Below are positions 18,575 through 25,598 of a DNA stretch of 39,459 nt, in pieces. The notes beneath the pieces are model-generated. The model had not been told where the DNA came from. It saw nothing but the letters and a program-made list of their open reading frames with translations, and did not search any database. Within the stretch, counting starts at the first letter, position 1. Every line of letters starts with the position of its first letter. Location of the stretch: assembly GCA_025997795.1 (NCBI GenBank), contig BNVB01000017.1, positions 1 to 39,459 on the forward strand, given 5' to 3'. The stretch is from Spirochaetia bacterium. GTDB lineage: Bacteria > Spirochaetota > Spirochaetia > Treponematales > Breznakiellaceae. The position numbers and the translations under genes were made by a program.

Positions 18575-19219
18575 ATGGCAAAGACAAAGACGGTTGATTA
18601 TCCAAGGGGTATTACCTTTGAGCAAGTTTGGGCTGCAATACAAGAAACCGACAGGCAGATGAAAGAAACCGATCGCAAAATGCAAGAAACCGATCGCAAA
18701 ATGCAAGAAACCGATCGCAAAATGCAAGAGACGGATCGCATTGTCAAAGAAACCGCCCAACAGATGAAAGAAACTGACAGGCGGGTTGGGGAACTTACCA
18801 ATCGTTTTGGCGAAGTAGTCGAACATATGATCGTGCCAAATCTTGTGGCACGATTCCAGGATTTAGGTTTTGAGTTTGAAAAAGCCCACCACGGTACCCA
18901 AATCAGGGATAAGGAACATACTATATTTACCGAAATTGACGTATTCCTTGAAAACGGTGACAAGGTGATGGTTGTTGAAACCAAAACTAAACCCACCGTT
19001 GCCGATATTAATGAACATATCAAACGTATGGAAAAACTCCGTAAATATGCGGATTTACATAATGACAAGCGTATATATCTTGGCGCTGTTGCGGGGGTGG
19101 TTTTTGGCGAAAGCCAGAAGACCTATGCCTTGAAAAAGGGCTTTTATGTCATTGAGCCCGCCGGCGATACGTTTAGCATTATTGAACCAAAAGGGAAGTA
19201 TCACCCCCACGAGTGGTGA
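18575..19219 (+). CDS. Heptad-repeat PD-(D/E)XK nuclease-like protein (DUF3782-type)
   Basis: This 214-aa protein has two parts. Residues 22-70 are seven heptads of the form M-Q-E-T-D-R-K, predicted as a coiled coil. The C-terminal half has a restriction-endonuclease-like core: Asp122 in EIDVF, a turn, then Glu135-Thr-Lys137 in VVETK, which fits the D...ExK signature. The start is set by AGGAG 6 nt upstream of the ATG. Proteins of this layout are abundant in some cyanobacteria and spirochaetes, usually in several copies and of unknown function. It stands alone between the SH3b gene and nifJ. Nuclease activity is plausible from the motif but not shown. Confidence 0.65.
   Translation: MAKTKTVDYPRGITFEQVWAAIQETDRQMKETDRKMQETDRKMQETDRKMQETDRIVKETAQQMKETDRRVGELTNRFGEVVEHMIVPNLVARFQDLGFEFEKAHHGTQIRDKEHTIFTEIDVFLENGDKVMVVETKTKPTVADINEHIKRMEKLRKYADLHNDKRIYLGAVAGVVFGESQKTYALKKGFYVIEPAGDTFSIIEPKGKYHPHEW
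18638..18784 (+). repeat. 21-bp tandem repeat encoding heptads (7 units)
   Basis: There are seven contiguous 21-bp units. Those at 18680-18700 and 18701-18721 are identical, 18659-18679 and 18722-18742 differ by a few bases, and the outer ones are more diverged. Each encodes one (M/I/V)-(Q/K)-E-T-(D/A) heptad of the coiled coil, so copy number can change without loss of frame. Confidence 0.9.
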
Positions 19220-19224
19220 TCTCC

Positions 19225-19242
19225 GCCGGGCTGGCCCCCGGC
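19225..19242. terminator. GC-rich hairpin before nifJ
   Basis: GCCGGG and CCCGGC arms with a 6-nt loop lie 5 nt after the stop of the heptad protein. There is no long T-run, so termination strength is uncertain. Confidence 0.35.
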
Positions 19243-19297
19243 CCCATTTCCGGCATAAATAAACGCCCAAAACCAGGTAAATTTCACAAAAAGACCG

Positions 19298-19326
19298 TTG
19301 TCAAAATCCCCCAAAAAGCGTATACT
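19298..19326 (+). promoter_or_regulatory. Sigma70-type promoter of nifJ
   Basis: TTGTCA (19298-19303) and TATACT (19321-19326) have an ideal 17-nt spacer. The transcript would start near 19333, with a leader of about 28 nt carrying the Shine-Dalgarno GAGGAAGGA before the ATG at 19361. This is the best conventional promoter in the window. Confidence 0.75.
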
Positions 19327-19360
19327 CAAGTAAAATCCTATAATTCTTGAGGAAGGAACA

Positions 19361-22300
19361 ATGTCCGACAAAAACAAGGTCATGATTGACGGTAATACCG
19401 CCGCGGCTTATGTGGCCCATGCGTTAAGCGAAGTAATCGCTATCTATCCGATTACCCCCTCCAGCCCCATGGGGGAAGTTTCCGATGAATTTTCCGCCCA
19501 GGGACGGAAAAATCTCTGGGGAACAATTCCGGAAGTGGTAGAAATGCAGTCCGAGGCGGGAGCCGCCGGGGCTGTTCACGGCGCTCTGACTACCGGGGCC
19601 CTCTCTACCACCTTTACCGCCAGTCAGGGGCTGCTCCTCATGATCCCCAATATGTACAAAATCGCCGGGGAGCTTACCTCCACGGTGTTTCATATCGCCG
19701 CCCGGGCTCTGGCAACCTCCAGTTTGTCCATTTTCGGCGACCACCAGGATGTAATGGCCTGCCGCCAGACCGGCTGGGCCATGCTTTCTTCCAACAGCGT
19801 ACAGGAAGTAATGGACCTGGCAATAATTGCCCATGCGTCTACGCTCCGCACCCGGGTGCCTTTCCTCCACTTTTTTGACGGATTCCGCACCAGCCACGAA
19901 CTGCAAAAAATCGAGGAAGTGTCCTACGAAGTGATGAAGCAGATGATCGACGACAAGCTGGTCCAGGAACACCGGGCCCGGGGGCTTACCCCGGAAAAAC
20001 CCCGAATTCGGGGCACCGCCCAGAATCCCGACACCTATTTCCAGGGCCGGGAAGGGGTAAACAAGTACTACGACGCCGTTTCCGCCGTAGTCCAGGCCGA
20101 GATGGACAAATATGCCAAGCTTACCGGCCGGGCCTACCATATTTTTGACTACTTTGGAGCAAAAGACGCGGAAAAGGTGATCATCATCATGGGATCCGGC
20201 GCGGAAACCTGCGAAGAAACGGTGGAATACCTTACCGGCAAGGGCGAAAAGGTGGGACTCCTTAAAGTGCGGCTTTTCCGGCCCTTTGATGCGGCGGCCT
20301 TTGTAAAGGCCCTGCCCGCCACGGTAAAATCCATCGCCGTATTGGACCGGACCAAAGACCCCGGCGCCCTGGGCGACCCGCTCTACGAAGACATACGCAC
20401 CGCCATCGGCGAAATGCAGGCCGCCGGCAAAGCGCCTTTTTCGGGTTATCCGCTTATTCTGGGCGGCCGCTATGGCCTGGGTTCCAAGGAATTTACCCCC
20501 GCCATGGTCAGGGCAGTGTTCGACAACCTTTCGGGCAAAAAGACCGCCAACTTTGTGGTGGGTATCAACGACGATGTGCAGAACAAGAGCCTTTCCTACG
20601 ACGAACACTTTGTCCTGGCAGAAGAGGGGATGAACGAAGCGATGTTCTACGGCCTTGGTGCGGACGGCACCGTGGGGGCCAACAAAAATTCGATTAAGAT
20701 CATCGGGGACGCCAAACCGGAACTCAACGCCCAGGCGTATTTCTCCTACGACTCCAAAAAATCCGGCGGTTTTACCGTTTCGCACCTGCGTTTTGGCAAA
20801 GGAGCGATCCGGCGGCCCTACCTTATCACCAAGGCGGACTTCCTGGCGTGTCACAAGTTTTCTTACATGGAAACCTTTGATATGCTGGCCAATATCAAAG
20901 ACGGCGGTACCTTCCTCTTGAACAGCCCCTTTAAGGCGGCGGATGTATGGAAGGAAATCCCCGTGGAAGCCCAAAAGCGGATAATCGAGAAAAAAGTACA
21001 ATTCTATGTTATCAACGCCGCCGAAATCGCCCGGAGTACCGGCATGGGTAACCGGATTAACACGGTAATGCAGGCTGCGTACTTTAAAATTTCCGGGGTC
21101 CTGCCCCAAGAAGACGCGGTCAAGTACATGAAGAAATTCATCGAAAAATCCTATGGCAAAAAGGGCGCCGATGTGGTGGAAAAGAACTACAAAACCGTGG
21201 ATGCGTCCCTCCAGGCGGTGGAAAAGGTTACATACCCCGGTTCCACCGAAGGATCCATCCACATGAAAAAACCCTTTGCCACCGCCAAGGATAACTGGAT
21301 TCAGGAAGTGCTTGGCGCGGTATCGGTCCAGGAAGGGGACAAACTGGCGGTTTCCAAGCTGCCCGAAGACGGAACCTTCCCCACCGCCACCACCCAGTAC
21401 GAAAAACGGGCCGTGGCGGAACGGGTGCCCAGCTGGGATCCGGCGGTATGTATCCAGTGCGGACGCTGCGCTGCGGTATGTTCCCACGCCTGTATCAGGA
21501 TGAAGTACCTTACCGATGGCGAAACCTCCAAGGCTCCCAAGGGCTTTAAGACTGCGGATATTAAGCCAAAACCGGTGGATAACAAAAAGGTCAGCCTTAT
21601 CATTGCCGCCGAAGATTGTATGGACTGCGGTCTTTGTATCGCCAACTGTCCGGTATCCAAGGATACTTCCAAACCCTGCGCCCTTTCCTGGAAGTCCTAC
21701 GCCGACGACCCGGAATACCACGCCGAACAGGCTGCTGCCTGGGATTATTTCCTTAGTCTGCCGGAAACCCCCGCTGCGGAGCTGAACCTGGCCACCGTCA
21801 AGGGCCTGGCATTTAAACGGCCGCTCTTTGAATTCTCCGGAGCCTGCGGCGGCTGCGGTGAAACTCCCTATGTAAAGCTCCTCTCCCAGCTCTTCGGCGA
21901 CCGGGCGGTTATCGCCAATGCCACGGGCTGTTCTTCCATTTACGGCGGGAATCTTCCCACCACCCCCTACTGCCAGCGGGCAGACGGCCGTGGACCGGCA
22001 TGGTCAAACAGCCTCTTCGAGGACGCCGCCGAATTTGGTATGGGTATGCGGCTTACAAGCGACAAGCTGGCAGTCCACGTTAGGGAACTGGCGGCAGAGG
22101 CCAAGAGCCAGGGAATAACGGCGGCGATCATCGACAAACTGCTGGCCAATACCCAGGCGGATGACGCGGCCATTGAAGAACAGCGGAAAACCGTGGACGA
22201 ACTAAAGGCGGCCCTCAAGGGCGATTCCAAGCCCGCCGCCAAGATGCTCCTTTCCCTGGCGGATCACTTTATCAAGCGGTCCGTGTGGATCCTCGGCGGC

Positions 22301-22924
22301 GACGGCTGGGGTTACGACATCGGTTACGGCGGCCTGGACCATGTGATCGCCTCCGGGAGAAACGTAAATATCCTTTGTATGGATACCGAAGTGTACTCCA
22401 ACACTGGCGGCCAGATGAGTAAGGCCACCCCGGTGGGGGCCATTGCCAAGTTTGCCGCAGCAGGTAAGGACATTACGAAAAAAGACCTGGGCGCCATGGG
22501 AATGAGTTACGGTTATGTATATGTAGCCAAAATCTCCATGGGGGCGGATATTAACCAAACCATCAAAGCTTTCCGCGAAGCGGAAGCGTATGACGGTCCC
22601 TCGCTGATTATCGCCTACAGCCATTGTATCAACCACGGTATCAACATGGCTCTGGGTCTGGATCAGCAAAAGGCGGTGGTTACCTCCGGCCTTTGGCCCC
22701 TGTTCCGCTACGATCCCCGGCTTAAGGGTGAAGGGAAAAACCCCTTCCAGCTGGATTCCAAGGAACCCAGCACGGCGCTGGAGGACTTTATGTACAAAGA
22801 AGTCCGCTTTAAGAGCCTTAAGGCAGCCAGCCCCGACCGGGCCGATGCCCTCTTGGCCAAGGCAAAAACCCAGGCAGAGCGGGTGTACAAGGAATACAAA
22901 TACCTGGCCGACAGGCCCTTCTAA
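19361..22924 (+). CDS. nifJ: Pyruvate:ferredoxin (flavodoxin) oxidoreductase
   Basis: This 1187-aa single-chain PFOR oxidises pyruvate with CoA to acetyl-CoA and CO2, passing electrons to ferredoxin or flavodoxin in the cytoplasm. The order of domains is standard. The N-terminal pyrimidine-binding part starts DGNTAAAYVAHALSE and is followed by the transketolase-like C-terminal part and the EKR region. Two 4Fe-4S clusters follow (CIQCGRC from Cys697 with a downstream Cys; CMDCGLC from Cys753 with CP). The TPP domain has ACGGCGETPY (from Cys829), GDGW..DIG around Asp981 and a TGGQMS motif. Length and motifs match the family with nothing missing. The ATG is supported by a strong ribosome site and promoter. 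It stands as a single-gene unit ending in a strong terminator, and implies fermentative, anaerobic metabolism. Confidence 0.98.
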   Translation: MSDKNKVMIDGNTAAAYVAHALSEVIAIYPITPSSPMGEVSDEFSAQGRKNLWGTIPEVVEMQSEAGAAGAVHGALTTGALSTTFTASQGLLLMIPNMYKIAGELTSTVFHIAARALATSSLSIFGDHQDVMACRQTGWAMLSSNSVQEVMDLAIIAHASTLRTRVPFLHFFDGFRTSHELQKIEEVSYEVMKQMIDDKLVQEHRARGLTPEKPRIRGTAQNPDTYFQGREGVNKYYDAVSAVVQAEMDKYAKLTGRAYHIFDYFGAKDAEKVIIIMGSGAETCEETVEYLTGKGEKVGLLKVRLFRPFDAAAFVKALPATVKSIAVLDRTKDPGALGDPLYEDIRTAIGEMQAAGKAPFSGYPLILGGRYGLGSKEFTPAMVRAVFDNLSGKKTANFVVGINDDVQNKSLSYDEHFVLAEEGMNEAMFYGLGADGTVGANKNSIKIIGDAKPELNAQAYFSYDSKKSGGFTVSHLRFGKGAIRRPYLITKADFLACHKFSYMETFDMLANIKDGGTFLLNSPFKAADVWKEIPVEAQKRIIEKKVQFYVINAAEIARSTGMGNRINTVMQAAYFKISGVLPQEDAVKYMKKFIEKSYGKKGADVVEKNYKTVDASLQAVEKVTYPGSTEGSIHMKKPFATAKDNWIQEVLGAVSVQEGDKLAVSKLPEDGTFPTATTQYEKRAVAERVPSWDPAVCIQCGRCAAVCSHACIRMKYLTDGETSKAPKGFKTADIKPKPVDNKKVSLIIAAEDCMDCGLCIANCPVSKDTSKPCALSWKSYADDPEYHAEQAAAWDYFLSLPETPAAELNLATVKGLAFKRPLFEFSGACGGCGETPYVKLLSQLFGDRAVIANATGCSSIYGGNLPTTPYCQRADGRGPAWSNSLFEDAAEFGMGMRLTSDKLAVHVRELAAEAKSQGITAAIIDKLLANTQADDAAIEEQRKTVDELKAALKGDSKPAAKMLLSLADHFIKRSVWILGGDGWGYDIGYGGLDHVIASGRNVNILCMDTEVYSNTGGQMSKATPVGAIAKFAAAGKDITKKDLGAMGMSYGYVYVAKISMGADINQTIKAFREAEAYDGPSLIIAYSHCINHGINMALGLDQQKAVVTSGLWPLFRYDPRLKGEGKNPFQLDSKEPSTALEDFMYKEVRFKSLKAASPDRADALLAKAKTQAERVYKEYKYLADRPF

Positions 22925-22930
22925 GGTGTT

Positions 22931-22961
22931 CGGCAGCCGGCCCTGAAACAGCTGGCTGCCG
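22931..22961 (+). other. First hairpin downstream of nifJ
   Basis: CGGCAGCC (22931-22938) pairs with GGCTGCCG (22954-22961), 8 bp with a 15-nt loop, starting 6 nt after the nifJ stop. It abuts the next stem by one base. Confidence 0.6.
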
Positions 22962-22993
22962 CTGTTTTTGCGGCAAATGGCCGCAAAAACAGC
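22961..22993 (+). promoter_or_regulatory. Second hairpin, competes with terminator
   Basis: This is a perfect 14-bp stem (22961-22974 with 22980-22993) and a 5-nt AAATG loop. Its right arm shares bases 22985-22993 with the left arm of the terminator at 22985-23034, so both cannot form fully at once. Confidence 0.6.
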
Positions 22994-23037
22994 GATCTTT
23001 TACTTACGGTTGTAAGCAAAAGATCGCTGTTTTTTTT
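22985..23037 (+). terminator. Strong intrinsic terminator after nifJ
   Basis: Bases 22985-23007 pair with 23012-23034 around a GGTT loop, 22 of 23 pairs with one A/C mismatch. A T-run at 23030-23037 ends the structure. The outer A:T pairs overlap the T-run, so the GC-containing core is 22990-23007. Confidence 0.85.
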
Positions 23038-23091
23038 GTGTTTCTTAACATTTTGTTTTCATTCATTATGGATTTTTCCGGCAAAGGGGAG

Positions 23092-23103
23092 TATACTACT
23101 CCT
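23092..23103 (+). promoter_or_regulatory. -10 box 6 nt before glycosyltransferase ATG
   Basis: TATACT (23092-23097) is followed by six bases and then ATG at 23104. No good -35 is seen 16-18 nt upstream. If used, transcription would begin at or next to the start codon. Confidence 0.4.
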
Positions 23104-24381
23104 ATGTATCTAACCAGATCCCAGGAGATCCGCCGCATTGGTTTTGTATCCACCCGCTTTAAGGGAACCGACGGGGTTTCGCTGGAAACAAGTAAATGGC
23201 GGCAGGTCCTGGAAAAAATAGGGTACACCTGTTATTTCTTTTCCGGCCTTTCCGACTGGGAACCGGACAAATCCATGGTGGTGGAAGAAGCTTTTTTCGG
23301 CCATCCATTCATTATGGACATTCAGGATCGCTGTTTTGGCATAACCACCCGGGGAGAGAGCCTTTCCGGGGAAATTCAGGCAGTCCGCTTCCGGCTTAAA
23401 CGGGCGCTCTACGAATTTGTGGAAACATTTGATATTGACCTCCTTATTGCGGAAAATGCCTTGACCATCCCCATGCATATTCCCCTGGGCATGGCAATTA
23501 CTGAATTTATTGCCGAGACAGGTATGCCCGCCATTGCCCATCACCACGATTTTGCCTGGGAACGGCAGCGTTTTTCCGTTAACTGTATGGAAGATTATCT
23601 TTCTATGGCTTTTCCTCCCCGGCTTCATACCATTAACCATGTGGTAATCAATTCCGAAGCCCGGCAGCAGCTTTCGTATCGCTGCGGTCTTTCTTCGATC
23701 ATCATTCCCAATGTGTTTGATTTTCATACCCAGGCTCCCAAAATGGACGATTATGCCCGTACCATGCGGAAAGACCTGGGAGTGGGGGAGGGCGAACTGC
23801 TCCTGCTTCAGCCTACCAGGGTGATAGCCCGTAAGGGTATAGAACACGCCATAGAGCTGGCTTCCCGGCTTAAAAAGCGAAAGGCCCATCTCCTTATCAG
23901 CCACCAGGAACGGGACGAAGGTTCCGAATATTACCAGCGGACCATGGATTACGCGGATCTTTTGGGAGTAGATGTGATCGTCCGGCCAGACATTATCGGT
24001 GCGGAACGGGGTCTTACCGAAACAGGGGAGAAAAAGTACAGCCTTTGGGATTGTTACCATAATGCGGATTTTGTTACCTATCCTTCTACCTATGAGGGAT
24101 TCGGTAACGCTTTCCTGGAAGCGGTGTGGTTTAAAAAGCCTATTCTGGTAAACAGGTATTCGATTTTCCAGCAGGACATAGAGCCGCTGGATTTTGACGT
24201 GGTAGTGATGGATACCTACATTACCCCGGAAACGGTAGAAACCGTTGATGCCATACTTGATAGTCCCGGAGCGGTGGAAGTAATGACCGACAATAATTTT
24301 GAGCTGGGGAAAAAGTTTTTTTCTTTTACCCTGCTGGAACAGCGGCTCCGGCAGGTATTAATGAACTTTGGACAGTTGTAA
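23104..24381 (+). CDS. Glycosyltransferase family 4 protein
   Basis: This 425-aa protein has the GT-B two-domain pattern. The N-terminal domain opens IGFVSTRFKGTDGVSLET, typical of the nucleotide-sugar retaining group. The C-terminal domain begins near residue 230 (LLLLQPTRVIARKGIEHAI) and contains the GT4 ExxxxxxxE motif in YEGFGNAFLEA near residue 338. It has no signal peptide or membrane segment, so it should be cytosolic. Some relatives make glycosylglycerate-type compatible solutes or act in envelope sugar transfer; the acceptor cannot be told here. I chose ATG 23104 because the protein starts there in good register; an in-frame ATG at 23068 is possible. It heads a three-gene unit with FIST and kinase genes (8 nt, then overlap). 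Confidence 0.8.
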   Translation: MYLTRSQEIRRIGFVSTRFKGTDGVSLETSKWRQVLEKIGYTCYFFSGLSDWEPDKSMVVEEAFFGHPFIMDIQDRCFGITTRGESLSGEIQAVRFRLKRALYEFVETFDIDLLIAENALTIPMHIPLGMAITEFIAETGMPAIAHHHDFAWERQRFSVNCMEDYLSMAFPPRLHTINHVVINSEARQQLSYRCGLSSIIIPNVFDFHTQAPKMDDYARTMRKDLGVGEGELLLLQPTRVIARKGIEHAIELASRLKKRKAHLLISHQERDEGSEYYQRTMDYADLLGVDVIVRPDIIGAERGLTETGEKKYSLWDCYHNADFVTYPSTYEGFGNAFLEAVWFKKPILVNRYSIFQQDIEPLDFDVVVMDTYITPETVETVDAILDSPGAVEVMTDNNFELGKKFFSFTLLEQRLRQVLMNFGQL

Positions 24382-24389
24382 AGGAATAA

Positions 24390-25598
24390 ATGATGGTACA
24401 GATTTTATCCGCCCATACCAGCGAAACCGACAATGTAGAGGCGGCAGTAACGGAAATTCTAAAGCAGCTTGATTTGGAACACCGCCTGCTCCGCCATTCG
24501 GCGGCGCTGATGTATTATTATGCCGATTTTGCCCAGACCGGAGTGGTAAAAAGCCTTTGCGAAAAACTGCCCTTTCCCGTGCTGGCGGGAACCACCTCGA
24601 ATTCCGCTGTGCCCGGATCCAGGGAAGATATAACCCTTACTATAACGGTCTTTACCAGCGATGACTGCGCTTTTACCGCAGGAATAAGCGGGCCCTTAAA
24701 AACAGACATCTATAAACCACTCAAAAAACTGCACGATTCAATACTGGAAGATAAACCAGAAGGCATGGGCGATGTTCCTGCAATGTTTTTTATGATTACC
24801 CCCTACTTGCCGGACGTTACCGGGGACGATTACCTGGGGGTACTAAACGGAATAAGCGACAATGTGCCCATTTTTGGTTCCATTGCGTTTACCCATGCGG
24901 CGGATTTCCAGAATATCAAGACCTGTTTTAACGGTGTTGAATATGACGATGCCCTGGGGCTTATTGCTTTTTGGGGCACCGGTAAACCAAAGTTTTTTCT
25001 TTCAACTATTCCGGAAGAACAGCTGCTTAACCACCGGGCAGTCATTACCGATTCCTACCGGAACAGGATTAAACGGATCAACGGCGTTCCTGTTTTGGAA
25101 CATCTTGAATCCATTGGCCTTGCCAAGGATGGAAAACTGGAGGGGATTGCTTCTTTTCCCCTTGTCCTCCACATGCCCGATGGTACCCGGCTGGTCCGGA
25201 CCATTTACGGAACAGAAGACGGGGAACTGCTGTGCAGCGGGGCAGTGCGTGCCAATGTGTCCATGGAAATTTCTTTTTGCGATAAGGACTTTGTTATTAG
25301 TTCTGCGCAAAAAACCGCTGCAGAATGTGCACAGTGGCTTGAAGAAAACCAGGAAGAAGGCCGTTTTGGGGGAGTCCTTGTTATTTCCTGCGCTGCCCGC
25401 CGGTGGACCCTGGGGACCGATGTGTATGCCGAAATCCACGAGGTCGATACACGGCTTAACAAGCTGCCCTACCATTTTGCCTATGCACGGGGAGAATTTT
25501 GCCCCATCCCGGGTAAAACGGAATCTGGATCCGGCGGGTCCCGGGACTCTTTTATGAATTGTTTTTATAATTATTCCATGTGCATTTGTGTATTGTAA
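24390..25598 (+). CDS. FIST-domain sensory protein
   Basis: This 402-aa soluble protein resembles the FIST (F-box and intracellular signal transduction) family. The N-terminal FIST domain covers about residues 35-230, with the typical 'G.T.....' strand (LAGTTSNSAVPG) and later VPIFGSIAFT. The FIST_C part lies at about 235-380, with YRNRIKRINGVPVLEHLE and a Cys-containing end (VLVISCAARRW). FIST domains are thought to bind small ligands such as amino acids and signal through kinases or cyclases. The stop TAA overlaps the start of the hybrid kinase (TAATG), which supports a direct functional pairing. Two adjacent ATGs (24390, 24393) are possible; AAGGA is better placed for the second. Confidence 0.8.
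   Translation: MMVQILSAHTSETDNVEAAVTEILKQLDLEHRLLRHSAALMYYYADFAQTGVVKSLCEKLPFPVLAGTTSNSAVPGSREDITLTITVFTSDDCAFTAGISGPLKTDIYKPLKKLHDSILEDKPEGMGDVPAMFFMITPYLPDVTGDDYLGVLNGISDNVPIFGSIAFTHAADFQNIKTCFNGVEYDDALGLIAFWGTGKPKFFLSTIPEEQLLNHRAVITDSYRNRIKRINGVPVLEHLESIGLAKDGKLEGIASFPLVLHMPDGTRLVRTIYGTEDGELLCSGAVRANVSMEISFCDKDFVISSAQKTAAECAQWLEENQEEGRFGGVLVISCAARRWTLGTDVYAEIHEVDTRLNKLPYHFAYARGEFCPIPGKTESGSGGSRDSFMNCFYNYSMCICVL

Noticed and set aside
18638..18784. 21-bp repeats as a CRISPR array
   Set aside because: No spacers lie between the units, which are contiguous codons of a coiled coil.
19424..21721. 765-codon open frame on the minus strand opposite nifJ
   Set aside because: It is a shadow of GC-rich codon third positions in nifJ; its protein has no recognisable motif and no ribosome site, while nifJ is complete.
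23038..23103. Upstream GTG or ATG start for the glycosyltransferase
   Set aside because: GTG 23038 lies against the terminator T-run; ATG 23068 is possible but has no ribosome site and the added residues look unstructured.
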